Assembly (NCBI RefSeq): GCF_900626285.1 | Contig: NZ_LR131147.1 | Location: 811,426 to 875,425 of the forward strand | Length of the DNA stretch: 64,000 bases | Source of the DNA: Intestinimonas massiliensis (ex Afouda et al. 2020) | GTDB taxonomy: Bacteria > Bacillota > Clostridia > Oscillospirales > Oscillospiraceae | Direction of reading: 5' to 3' | In this document: piece after piece, positions 17,875-25,603 of the stretch | How positions within the stretch are numbered: the stretch's first letter is position 1 | Layout of the letters: each line of letters starts with the position of its first letter | Notes under the pieces: generated by a model | The model's database searches: none | What the model was told of the DNA's origin: nothing | Seen by the model: the letters and a program-made list of their open reading frames with translations, nothing else | Position numbers and translations under genes: made by a program

Positions 17875-17897
17875 GTATCGTTATCTACATATAGCGT
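17859..17897. repeat. Direct repeats ATATAGCGT over the promoter
   Basis: ATATAGCGT occurs at 17859-17867, inside the promoter spacer, and at 17889-17897, just upstream of -35. The start-to-start distance is exactly 30 bases, about three helical turns. A related TATAAAGCG lies near 17970-17980. This fits a repressor or excisionase binding site, by inference. Confidence 0.5.
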
Positions 17898-18291
17898 CTT
17901 AATTGTTCCTTCGTATCTGTCTGAGAATAAAAAATGGGAATCTGCAGAATTCAACCCGTTCCGTCCCTATATATAAAGCGTATAGACATGGCGTGTAGTT
18001 CCACTGCCTGTCCGTGCGTCTTTTGTACCTTGACAGCCCCTATAACCTTTTCCATTGGAGTTATACAGGGGTCGTGGATAGTGTGTGATGACTGCATGGA
18101 GCACGCCCACGACTGAAATGCTGCACAGCAGTTGCCTGAAAATACGCGGCGGAAAAGCCCGGCGCAGGAAATGGCCTTTGGAAGAGACCTGATACCTCCC
18201 GATGAATTTGAATGACTTCATTGTTTTTGTTGAAAACCTTTCCCTACAAACAGTAGAGGATATATGTAATTGCAAATAAAGGAGGGCAATT
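17898..18291. other. Intergenic control region between divergent operons
   Basis: No convincing gene. It holds an imperfect inverted repeat (CCCCTATAAC near 18036 with GTTATACAGGGG near 18060-18071) and a Cys-rich 42-codon frame starting near 17987 that lacks a good ribosome binding site. The last 15 bases carry the AAAGGAGGG site of the excisionase gene. I could not place a convincing rightward promoter. Confidence 0.5.
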
Positions 18292-18492
18292 ATGGAGAAA
18301 AGAAAACCCAATGACCTTTCGCCTGAGCAGTGCTTGGCAGTAGATACGGAATCGCTCTGCAAGCTGCTCGACTGCGGGCGGCACACTGCCGTTCAGATCG
18401 GCGACCTTGCCCATGCTCGCATCACCATGAATTCTCGTGTCCTTTGGAGCGTTCAGCGCGTAAAGGAATATCTTTACGATATCTCATGCTGA
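18292..18492 (+). CDS. xis: Excisionase-like small DNA-binding protein
   Basis: A 66-residue basic protein with a winged-helix/MerR-like layout (TESLCKLLDCGRHTAVQIGD, then a strand and WSVQRVKEYLYDI), the usual form of Tn916-type excisionases. It starts at ATG 18292 behind AAAGGAGGG and ends 57 bases before the integrase, the normal xis-int order. It should bend DNA at the element ends and direct the recombinase toward excision. Its Cys residues are not expected to be catalytic. Confidence 0.8.
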   Translation: MEKRKPNDLSPEQCLAVDTESLCKLLDCGRHTAVQIGDLAHARITMNSRVLWSVQRVKEYLYDISC

Positions 18493-18549
18493 CAGAATCC
18501 TGCCCACCAGGGGCGCAACAGCACACCAACCATCGGGAGGTATCAATTT

Positions 18550-19779
18550 ATGCCCAAAATTAGAAAAGACAACAAAGGCCGCAATCTCCGGCCAGGCGAA
18601 ACCCAGCGTTCAGACGGCAGCTATATGTTTGTCTATATGCTGGGGAAAAAGAAAAAGTACATTTACGATACTGACTTAGCCGCTCTTCGCGCAAAAGAAA
18701 AGCAACTCACGAAAGATGCCGATGACGGCGTTCGTACCCAAGAGGCTATGAAAATCACCCTAAATGACATGTTCAAAGTTCTCATGGATACGAAACTCCA
18801 GTTGAAGGCTTCCACGCGGGCAAATTACGAATACCTTTGGAGCAGTTATATTAAGGATGAGCCGTTTGCTAACACTCCCCTGCCCAATATTCGTAAAAGC
18901 GATATCCTGACATTTTACACTAAGCTTTTGAAAAAGGGCTTTGCAATCAACTCGCTGGAAAGCATCAATAATCTGGTTCATCCCGCACTTGAATTGGCAG
19001 TCGATGATGACTATATCCGAAAGAACCCCAGCAAGGGTGTTTACCGTTCTCTAAAATCCGAGGGAAGCGGAAAGCCTGCAAAAACAAGGATTGCGTTGAC
19101 CAAGGAGCAGCAGAAGAACTTCCTGCGCTTCATTTCCAAATCGCCGATGTATAGTCACTGGCTGCCCGTCATGGTCGTGCTGCTTGGTACGGGACTGCGT
19201 GTGGGAGAGTGTACTGGGTTAACCAAAAACGATGTGGATCTGGAGAACAACACTATCTCCGTGAATCACAACTTGATTTATCGGGTCATTGATGGGAAAG
19301 CAGGCTTTCACATTACCACTCCCAAAACGGCAAGCGGTACTCGCACTATTCCCATCCTGTATCCGGAGGTTGCCGAACAGCTCCGTGCGCTGATTGAAGT
19401 GATGGACGCCTTGTATCCGGAGGATCTCGTGATGAACGGCTATCATGGTTTCCTCTTCCGAAACCGCTCTGGTTACTTTCTCAGTGCCCACAACATCAAC
19501 CGGGCCATTGAGCGCATCTCCATCGCCTACAACGCCGAAGAAATGGACCAAGCAGAATTGGAAGACCGTGCGCCGGATCTATTGCCTCATTTCAGCGTAC
19601 ATAATTTACGGCACACCTTCTGCACCAGACTTTGCGAGAGCACAAATGACATTAAGTTCATCCAGCAAGTAATGGGACATGCTGATTTCTCCACCACCAT
19701 GGACATCTACACCCATATCACGCAGGAAAACATGAAGGAAAAAGCAGAAGTGATCAAAGGCAATTTGGTGCTGATGTGA
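18550..19779 (+). CDS. int: Tyrosine recombinase (Tn916-type integrase)
   Basis: Catalyses site-specific integration and excision of the left element. The 409-residue length and three-part structure match the Tn916 family: an N-terminal arm-site-binding domain (SDGSYMFVYMLGKKKKYIYD), a SAM-like core-binding domain (about 70-170) and a catalytic domain with Arg in GTGLRVGE (about 217), HNLRHTFC, GHAD and the nucleophilic Tyr in IYTHI (about 388). No frameshift or truncation is seen, so it is probably active. It lies at the element's right end, pointing at the host lysS gene, with a terminator and tandem repeats between. Confidence 0.93.
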   Translation: MPKIRKDNKGRNLRPGETQRSDGSYMFVYMLGKKKKYIYDTDLAALRAKEKQLTKDADDGVRTQEAMKITLNDMFKVLMDTKLQLKASTRANYEYLWSSYIKDEPFANTPLPNIRKSDILTFYTKLLKKGFAINSLESINNLVHPALELAVDDDYIRKNPSKGVYRSLKSEGSGKPAKTRIALTKEQQKNFLRFISKSPMYSHWLPVMVVLLGTGLRVGECTGLTKNDVDLENNTISVNHNLIYRVIDGKAGFHITTPKTASGTRTIPILYPEVAEQLRALIEVMDALYPEDLVMNGYHGFLFRNRSGYFLSAHNINRAIERISIAYNAEEMDQAELEDRAPDLLPHFSVHNLRHTFCTRLCESTNDIKFIQQVMGHADFSTTMDIYTHITQENMKEKAEVIKGNLVLM

Positions 19780-19790
19780 AAATTACAAAA

Positions 19791-19827
19791 AAGGGCAAAT
19801 CCGCATCTCGAACGCGGATTTGCCCTT
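19791..19827. terminator. Bidirectional terminator between int and lysS
   Basis: A 12-bp stem (19793-19804 with 19814-19825) has TTCATTTT on the rightward side and TTTTTTG on the leftward side. It can end int from the left and, after integration, also lysS from the right. Confidence 0.85.
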
Positions 19828-19837
19828 CATTTTGGCC

Positions 19838-19883
19838 CGTCTGGTGTCGTCTGGTTTCAAGCAAAAGTTGTAAAAAAGTTGTA
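19838..19883. repeat. Tandem repeats at element right end (candidate attR region)
   Basis: Two back-to-back 10-mers CGTCTGGTGT/CGTCTGGTTT (19838-19857) are followed by AAGTTGTA at 19865-19872 and 19876-19883, an 11-base period. Short, helically phased repeats beside an integrase gene are typical arm-type binding sites. The core crossover site probably lies between here and the lysS stop at 19947; the other end is outside the window. Confidence 0.45.
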
Positions 19884-19946
19884 GTCGCAAGCCCCTTTTG
19901 CTTCATCTTGTGTTGTCCGTTTCCGTCAGACACTACATATTGTGCT

Positions 19947-21455
19947 TTACTTGTCCAATGGCTTCATCGTGGGGAACAGGATCACGTCGCGGATGGAGTC
20001 GGAATCGGTGAGCAGCATGACCGCACGGTCGATGCCGATGCCCATACCACCCGTGGGGGGCAGGCCGTACTCCAGGGCGTTGATGAAGTCCTCGTCCATC
20101 ATGCCGGCCTCGTCATTGCCCATCTCACGCAGGGCCAGCTCGTGCTCGAAGCGGCCGCGCTGGTCGATGGGGTCGTTCAGCTCGGAGAAGGCGTTGGCAA
20201 ACTCCGCGTGGTTGATAAACAGCTCAAACCGCTCGGTGAGCCGGGGGTCCTTGGGGGAACGCTTGGTCAGCGGGGAGACCTCCACGGGGTACATGGTGAT
20301 GAAGGTGGGCTGAACCAGCTTCTCCTCCACCCGCTGATCAAAGGCCTCGTACAGGGCGGTACCCCAGGTGCGCTCGCAGCCCTCCAGGTCGATGCCCACG
20401 GCCTCAGCGGCCTTGCAGGCCTGCTCGTCGTCGGAGATGGCATCGAAGTCCACACCCACATACTGCTTGACCGCGTCGATCATGGTCAGCCGCTGCCAGC
20501 CGGGGGTCAGGTCGATGTCCACGCCCAGCCACTGCACGTGATAGGAGCCCAGGATGTCCTTGGCGGCGGAGGACAGGATGCCCTCGGCAATGTCCATCAT
20601 GTCGTGGAAGTCTGCATAGGCCTCATACAGCTCGATGGAGGTGAACTCGGGGTTGTGCTTGGGATCCATGCCCTCGTTGCGGAAGATGCGGCCGATCTCG
20701 TACACCCGCTCAAAACCGCCCACCACCAGGCGCTTCAGGTGCAGCTCGGTGGCGATACGCATATACATGTCGATATCCAGGGTGTTGTGATGGGTGACGA
20801 AGGGACGGGCGGTGGCGCCGCCGGAAATGGTGTTCAGAACGGGGGTCTCAACCTCCATGTAGTCCCGGTCGTCCAGGTACTTGCGCACGTGCTTGATGAA
20901 GGCGGTGCGGATCTGGAAGGTCCGGCGCACATCCTCGTTCATGATCAGGTCCACATAGCGCTGACGGTAACGCATCTCCTTGTCAGTCAGGCCGTGGAAC
21001 TTCTCGGGCAGAGGCTGAAGAGACTTGGAGAGAAGGGTCACTTTGTGGGCCTTGACGGAGATCTCGCCGCGCTTGGTCTTGAAGACCTCGCCTTCCACGC
21101 CCACGATGTCGCCGATGTCGATCTTCTTGAACTTGGCGAAGGCCTCCTCGCCCAGCTCGTCGATGCGGACGTACAGCTGGATGCGGCCCTTCACGTCCTG
21201 CAGGTCGCAGAACACAGCCTTGCCCATGCCGCGCTTGGACATGATGCGGCCGGCAATGGAGGTCTCAGTGCCCTCCAGAGCGTCGAAGTTCTCTTTGATG
21301 TCGGCGGAGTGATGCTTCACCACATACTTGGTGATCTGGAAGGGGTCCTGGCCGGCGTCCTGAAGCTCCTTGAGCTTGGCACGGCGGATGAGCCGCTGCT
21401 CGGACAGGTTCTGCTGCTCCTCAGGCTGATTGACGCTTCTCTCTTCAGTACTCAT
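19947..21455 (-). CDS. lysS: Lysyl-tRNA synthetase, class II
   Basis: Charges tRNA-Lys with lysine and ATP. The 502-residue length fits. Visible are the N-terminal OB-fold anticodon-binding domain (about 60-180), class II motif 1 with the invariant Pro (YMEVETPVLN), motif 2 (FRNEGMDPKHNPEFT) and motif 3 (GMGIGIDRAVMLL). It starts at ATG 21455, 12 bases after greA, and appears co-transcribed with it. The element boundary lies less than 170 bases beyond its stop, so integration near the lysS 3' end has replaced its native downstream sequence. Confidence 0.97.
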   Translation of the reverse strand: MSTEERSVNQPEEQQNLSEQRLIRRAKLKELQDAGQDPFQITKYVVKHHSADIKENFDALEGTETSIAGRIMSKRGMGKAVFCDLQDVKGRIQLYVRIDELGEEAFAKFKKIDIGDIVGVEGEVFKTKRGEISVKAHKVTLLSKSLQPLPEKFHGLTDKEMRYRQRYVDLIMNEDVRRTFQIRTAFIKHVRKYLDDRDYMEVETPVLNTISGGATARPFVTHHNTLDIDMYMRIATELHLKRLVVGGFERVYEIGRIFRNEGMDPKHNPEFTSIELYEAYADFHDMMDIAEGILSSAAKDILGSYHVQWLGVDIDLTPGWQRLTMIDAVKQYVGVDFDAISDDEQACKAAEAVGIDLEGCERTWGTALYEAFDQRVEEKLVQPTFITMYPVEVSPLTKRSPKDPRLTERFELFINHAEFANAFSELNDPIDQRGRFEHELALREMGNDEAGMMDEDFINALEYGLPPTGGMGIGIDRAVMLLTDSDSIRDVILFPTMKPLDK

Positions 21456-21467
21456 TGTTCTTGCTCC

Positions 21468-21941
21468 TTACTTTTGAATCTCTAGGATACGATACCTTAA
21501 TACACCGGCGGGCGCTTCCACCTGTACCTCTTCGCCCACCGCGCAGCCCAGCAGGGCCCTGCCGAAGGGGGAATCCTCAGAAATGCGGCCATTCATGGGA
21601 TCGGCCTCCTGAGAACCTACCACCTGGTAGCTCTCCTCCTCGTTGAACTCCAGGTCCAGCACCTTCACGCTGGAGCCCAGACGGACGGAATTGGGATCAG
21701 ACTCATGCTCTTCGATGACCACATAGTTGGACAGGATGTTCTCCACCTCCGCGATGCGGGAGTAGAGCTTGCCCTGCTCGTTTTTGGCCTCGTCGTACTC
21801 GCTGTTCTCGGACAGATCGCCAAAGGAACGGGCCTCCTTGATCTGATCGGCCACTTCTTTTTCCCGGACCGTTTTCAGATAATTCAGCTCCTGTTTCAGC
21901 TCCTCCAGGCGCTCCGCGCTCAATTTGAATTCTTTTGCCAT
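21468..21941 (-). CDS. greA: Transcription elongation factor GreA
   Basis: Rescues backtracked RNA polymerase by stimulating transcript cleavage. The 157-residue length is typical. The N-terminal coiled coil with the acidic tip (SFGDLSENSEYDEAKNEQ) and the C-terminal FKBP-like domain (GRISEDSPFGRALLG) are both visible. I chose ATG 21941 (MAKEFKLS) over a GTG five codons upstream that lacks a site. A consensus promoter lies about 100 bases upstream, and lysS follows by 12 bases. Confidence 0.96.
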   Translation of the reverse strand: MAKEFKLSAERLEELKQELNYLKTVREKEVADQIKEARSFGDLSENSEYDEAKNEQGKLYSRIAEVENILSNYVVIEEHESDPNSVRLGSSVKVLDLEFNEEESYQVVGSQEADPMNGRISEDSPFGRALLGCAVGEEVQVEAPAGVLRYRILEIQK

Positions 21942-22044
21942 GTTGATCGTGCACACCTTTCCTTACTTGCTCTCACGATAAAAAAGAAGCCGTTCACGGC
22001 TGTCCTAGATCCTGAATTAAAACATTCCGTCACGTTAATACGAT

Positions 22045-22073
22045 ATTATAGGTAGTTTGATTCCTCCTGTCAA
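22045..22073 (-). promoter_or_regulatory. Consensus sigma-A promoter of greA-lysS
   Basis: Leftward TTGACA (22068-22073), exactly 17 bases, then TATAAT (22045-22050): a perfect consensus match, suiting constitutive expression. Confidence 0.85.
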
Positions 22074-22088
22074 GTCAATAATTTGGTA

Positions 22089-22799
22089 CTAGGTGGAAGA
22101 AATTATGATTTTTCGCAGGTCAAGCCGCCCTTCCTCCCACAACAGTGAGAGCACCGCCAGAGTGTCCAGCCCCCTCTTTTCCAGTCCGGCCGGAGGCACG
22201 ATGCGGAATCCGGCCAGGCCGGGCCGGGGGCCATATAATTCAAAGGTAGTGTGCCCCGGTTCACCCCCCGGGCCGAAGCGGAGGGCCACATCCGCCCGGC
22301 GGCCGGCGTCCGGACTCACCATGGCCGCGCCGAACTCCCGCCACAGCCAGTCCGCCAGTTTCTCCCCCTCCCCCGGCACATCCACGGACAGCCGGCGGAC
22401 CCGGGGGCAGAGTTCCTCCGCCGCCCGGAGCAGGGCCCGGCTCACGCTGGGGCCGGACAGCACCACCGACGCCCGGGCGGGGGACACCCCCTGCCGCTCC
22501 AGGGCCGCCAGGGTCAACGGCAGGGCCAGGGCCTGGCAGAAGCCCGCCGCCTCCACCGGCCGCAGGCCGCTCCGCTCCAGCCGGTCCCAGCAGGGGAAAT
22601 CCGCCGCCGTCACCACCCGGCGCACTCCGGCCTTGGCCAGCAGCCGGGAGCCCCTGTCCACCCGGCGGCCAAGCCGCCCCTCCCCCAGGCCGGGGCGGAA
22701 CGGGATCTCCGCCCGCAGGCAGGGCAGGCCCAGCAGGTCCCACCGGACCGCCGCCGGCCTGCGGCCCCTTCCCTCCCTCAGTTCCACCACGCCCACCAT
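22089..22799 (-). CDS. Conserved-looking hypothetical protein (236 aa)
   Basis: Not recognised. It is an Arg/Gly/Leu-rich soluble protein with alternating beta/alpha segments suggestive of a Rossmann-like fold: RRVVTAADFPCW, then a helix-rich segment, then RASVVLSGPSVSRALL and an acidic PDAGRRADVALRFG. No nucleotide motif is clear. It starts at ATG 22799 behind GAGGTGATG and ends 16 bases before the greA -35 element. GC content is very high, as in neighbouring host genes. It has a regular open frame with a plausible start. Confidence 0.65.
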   Translation of the reverse strand: MVGVVELREGRGRRPAAVRWDLLGLPCLRAEIPFRPGLGEGRLGRRVDRGSRLLAKAGVRRVVTAADFPCWDRLERSGLRPVEAAGFCQALALPLTLAALERQGVSPARASVVLSGPSVSRALLRAAEELCPRVRRLSVDVPGEGEKLADWLWREFGAAMVSPDAGRRADVALRFGPGGEPGHTTFELYGPRPGLAGFRIVPPAGLEKRGLDTLAVLSLLWEEGRLDLRKIIISST

Positions 22800-22854
22800 C
22801 GCCGCATCACCTCGGCTACAGGGTATGCGTCTTTCCCCCGATTATGCGGCAAAA

Positions 22855-22888
22855 GGGAGCGGCGGCGGATCATTCCGCCGCCGCTCCC
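22855..22888. terminator. Strong hairpin downstream of the MerR-RDD gene
   Basis: A perfect 15-bp GC-rich stem (GGGAGCGGCGGCGGA with its complement) around TCAT, flanked by CTTTTGCC on the leftward strand and CTGTCCTTTTT on the rightward strand. Confidence 0.7.
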
Positions 22889-22898
22889 CTGTCCTTTT

Positions 22899-24329
22899 TC
22901 AGGATTGGAGGGTCATGGTGAATTCCATCTGATAGCGCAGCTGGTCCTTCGGGACACTGTCGTCGGCAACCAGCCAGCCGGCAAAATCGTGGTAGCCGTT
23001 CTGTGTCACCTTTTGTGTGATAGTCACATCTCCGGCCTGGAGGGTGTAGTCCCCAAAGCCCCCCTCTGAAATGGCGGTCAGTATGCCGCTGTTCATCCAG
23101 CTGACACAGTTGTAATTTCCCACCGCCGCAGCGAAGGAGAGGGCGGCCAGCTGCTTGTCAAAGGTGTCATCATACGTGATCACCTGCTCACCCGTCAAAT
23201 CCCGGCTCAGGGTCACAGCGGTCACCTTTCCCTCTTCATTCAGGGTGAGCTGGTGGTCGGGGTCGCCGTCTCCAAAGACATACAGGACATTGACCTTGTC
23301 CTCCCAGTGTCCGTTCTCGTCCATGACCTGGTCGGAGCTCTGGGTGAGGTAGTGATACATATCGTTGACGTTGTCCACATACTGCTCGGCCGTGAGCATC
23401 CCCCGGTGGCGGGGCATCTGGGCCTGGGCCGTTGCCAGCACCATCAGACCGAACAGGACCGCCGCCGCCCCCACAAAGCCCACGCACCGCAAGGCCTTTG
23501 CATCCTTGATGGCGTAGCCCCGCTCCTCCTCCCAGGGCAGGGTCTCACAGTCCATGCAGGCCCGGTAGCTTTTATAATAGCGGTAGAGATTATAGATGGG
23601 GATGCCAAAGCCCTCGCCCTTGGCAAAGACTCCCCAAGTGCGGGCCAAGGCATCGGTCCAGGTTGGCTTTCCGCCGCGGATGTCCTTGACCTGGAGGCCG
23701 AAGATCCACTTACCGGGGGTGTAGCCCCAGGTGGACAGCAGCAGGGGCTCCACCACCAGCATGGTTCCGTAATTCAGGTAGCGCCCCAAAAGGCCGAAAA
23801 AAACGCCGCCCGGAGGATTGAACCGCAGCACCAGCATGCCGAAGGCCGACCACAGCACGCCGTAGAGGAAGAGATCCAGCCACCGGGCGAAGAACCGCCG
23901 CCAGGGAAAGGCAACCATGGGAGTGCTGTCCTTCTTCAGGCTGAAGTAGCCCTCCCCCTCCGCCGGGCGGTCCAGGGCGTCCAGATACTTCTGGGCGTCC
24001 AGGGTGGCGTACTCCACCCGGTCGGAACGCATGGAGGCGCACACCCGGTCAGCCCACTCCAGTTCGGCGCGCTGGGTCTCCAGGGTATGCTGCTGCCTGG
24101 CCAGGGCGGCGTCCAGCCCCAGCTCCCCCCGCTGCACCTGTTTGATGGTGTCCAGAGGCAGGCCCAGCTGGCGCAGGAGCTTGATCTTCCGCAGGGTTTC
24201 CACATCTTCCTCGGAGTAGATGCGATAGTTGTTCCCTCCCCGGGCGGGGCTGATAAAACCCTCCTGCTCATAAAAGCGGATGTTGGCGCGGGTCATACCC
24301 AGGGTGGTCTCCAGCTCTTTGATGGTCAT
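22899..24329 (-). CDS. MerR-type regulator fused to an RDD membrane domain
   Basis: A 476-residue fusion. Residues 1-70 form a MerR helix-turn-helix (MTIKELETTLGMTRANIRFYE, then NNYRIYSEEDVETLR), followed by a coiled-coil dimerisation helix (about 75-110). An RDD-family membrane domain with about three hydrophobic helices spans about 140-260 (RWLDLFLYG, TPGKWIFGLQV). A fourth helix near 290-310 leads to a C-terminal domain (about 320-476) likely outside the membrane. ATG 24329 follows GGAGG with eight bases. The layout suggests a membrane-tethered regulator sensing an extracytoplasmic signal; ligand and targets are unknown. A terminator follows the gene. Confidence 0.8.
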   Translation of the reverse strand: MTIKELETTLGMTRANIRFYEQEGFISPARGGNNYRIYSEEDVETLRKIKLLRQLGLPLDTIKQVQRGELGLDAALARQQHTLETQRAELEWADRVCASMRSDRVEYATLDAQKYLDALDRPAEGEGYFSLKKDSTPMVAFPWRRFFARWLDLFLYGVLWSAFGMLVLRFNPPGGVFFGLLGRYLNYGTMLVVEPLLLSTWGYTPGKWIFGLQVKDIRGGKPTWTDALARTWGVFAKGEGFGIPIYNLYRYYKSYRACMDCETLPWEEERGYAIKDAKALRCVGFVGAAAVLFGLMVLATAQAQMPRHRGMLTAEQYVDNVNDMYHYLTQSSDQVMDENGHWEDKVNVLYVFGDGDPDHQLTLNEEGKVTAVTLSRDLTGEQVITYDDTFDKQLAALSFAAAVGNYNCVSWMNSGILTAISEGGFGDYTLQAGDVTITQKVTQNGYHDFAGWLVADDSVPKDQLRYQMEFTMTLQS

Positions 24330-24396
24330 GGCGCTCGCCTCCTCACCCTCAATATAAAGCATCAAGTTCCTTTACAGTCAAGGCTTTTTACAAATT

Positions 24397-25524
24397 TTAC
24401 GGATTCAGCAGAGCCAGGGCGGCCTCCAGTTGGGCATCCCCCTGGTCGGTGAGATAGACCTCCTGGTCCAGGGTCAGGCCGGTACCGATGAGGGAGGTGC
24501 CGCTGCCCGTGTAGTAGGAGGCGGTGGAGATGGCCATGGCTCCGCCGTGAGGCAGAGCGAAGGTCTGCTGGGAGTAGCCCTTGCCGCTGGTGGGCTCGCC
24601 CACGATCTTGGCCACCCCCTGCTCCTGGAGCTCGGCGGCAAAGAACTCGGCCGCAGAATAGGTGTTGGCATTCACCAGCACCACCATGGGCAGATCCACG
24701 CAGGAGGCGTCGGAATAGGTGATTTCCTCATGGCCCGCCTTGTTCCGGGTGATGAAGATGGGGCCCTCGGGCAGCAGGAAGTCCAGCATATCGGTGAGCT
24801 GGTTCAGGTAGCCGCCGCCGTTGTCCCGCATGTCGAAGATCAGGGCTTCGGCCCCCTGGGCCTGGAGGTCGGTCACCGCCTCCTCCAGCCGGGCGGCGCT
24901 GTTGTCATAGAAGTTGAGCAGATGGACATAGCCCACGTTTCCGTCCAGCATCTGGCTGACCACGGGGTCGCTGTCCATACTGGCCCGCTCCACCTCCACG
25001 GTACGGGTAGTCCCATCGGTCCCCAGGATCTCCAGGGACACGGTGGTGCCCTCTTCCCCCTGGATCAGAGAGGCCCCGTCATACCGGGCATCGCCGGCCA
25101 GGGAGGTACCGTCGGCGGCGGTGATGATCTCACCGGCCGCCAGCCCTGCCTGTTCCGCCGGGCCGCCCTCCGTCACGCTCTGGATCAGCAGGCCCTCCTC
25201 CCGCTCGTAGGTAATGGTGACACCGATGCCCACATACTGGTTGGTGCGCCGCTGGTTCTGGGCCTGGTACTCCTCCTCTGTCAGGTAGTAGCTCCAGCGG
25301 TCCCCCAGGCCGGAAACCAGCCCCTCCAGGGCGGAATCCACGGCGGCGGTCTCGTCATACTCCCCCACGAATTTATCCTCCACCAGCTTGAGACCCTCCA
25401 GCAGAGAGGCGCCGTAGGTGCCGATGGAGAGGCGGAAACACAGCAGGCTTCCGCCGATGCAGACCACAGCGGTGAGCAGCACCGCCAGCAGCAGGTGAAG
25501 GTCGGTAAATCGTCTGGTTTTCAT
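24397..25524 (-). CDS. ctpA: S41 family C-terminal processing peptidase
   Basis: Extracytoplasmic serine protease, 375 residues. The N-terminal hydrophobic anchor (about 9-32) is followed by a short helical region, a PDZ domain (about 95-180, with YVGIGVTI and GGPAEQAGLAAGE) and the S41 core. The catalytic Ser is in NTYSAAEFFA and the Lys in GEPTSGKGYSQQT. It starts at ATG 25524, 80 bases after the M23 hydrolase and beyond a terminator hairpin. The gene order ftsE-ftsX-M23-S41 recurs in Firmicutes and suggests control of peptidoglycan hydrolases, by inference. Confidence 0.9.
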   Translation of the reverse strand: MKTRRFTDLHLLLAVLLTAVVCIGGSLLCFRLSIGTYGASLLEGLKLVEDKFVGEYDETAAVDSALEGLVSGLGDRWSYYLTEEEYQAQNQRRTNQYVGIGVTITYEREEGLLIQSVTEGGPAEQAGLAAGEIITAADGTSLAGDARYDGASLIQGEEGTTVSLEILGTDGTTRTVEVERASMDSDPVVSQMLDGNVGYVHLLNFYDNSAARLEEAVTDLQAQGAEALIFDMRDNGGGYLNQLTDMLDFLLPEGPIFITRNKAGHEEITYSDASCVDLPMVVLVNANTYSAAEFFAAELQEQGVAKIVGEPTSGKGYSQQTFALPHGGAMAISTASYYTGSGTSLIGTGLTLDQEVYLTDQGDAQLEAALALLNP

Positions 25525-25554
25525 GCGTTTCAGATCCTTTCGCCAAAAAATCCA

Positions 25555-25588
25555 ATAAGGGCGGAGAGGCTTCCCCCTCCGCCCTTAT
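25555..25588 (-). terminator. Terminator between M23 hydrolase and S41 protease
   Basis: Leftward stem ATAAGGGCGGAG/CTCCGCCCTTAT followed by TTGGATTTTTT. It would end the ftsEX-M23 transcript, although read-through into ctpA remains possible. Confidence 0.75.
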
Positions 25589-25603
25589 GTAGATGCATAT
25601 GTA

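Noticed and set aside
17934..18116. Cys-rich small frame in the divergent control region
   Set aside because: No good ribosome binding site and it overlaps an inverted repeat; the Cys pairs are suggestive but not enough to call a gene.
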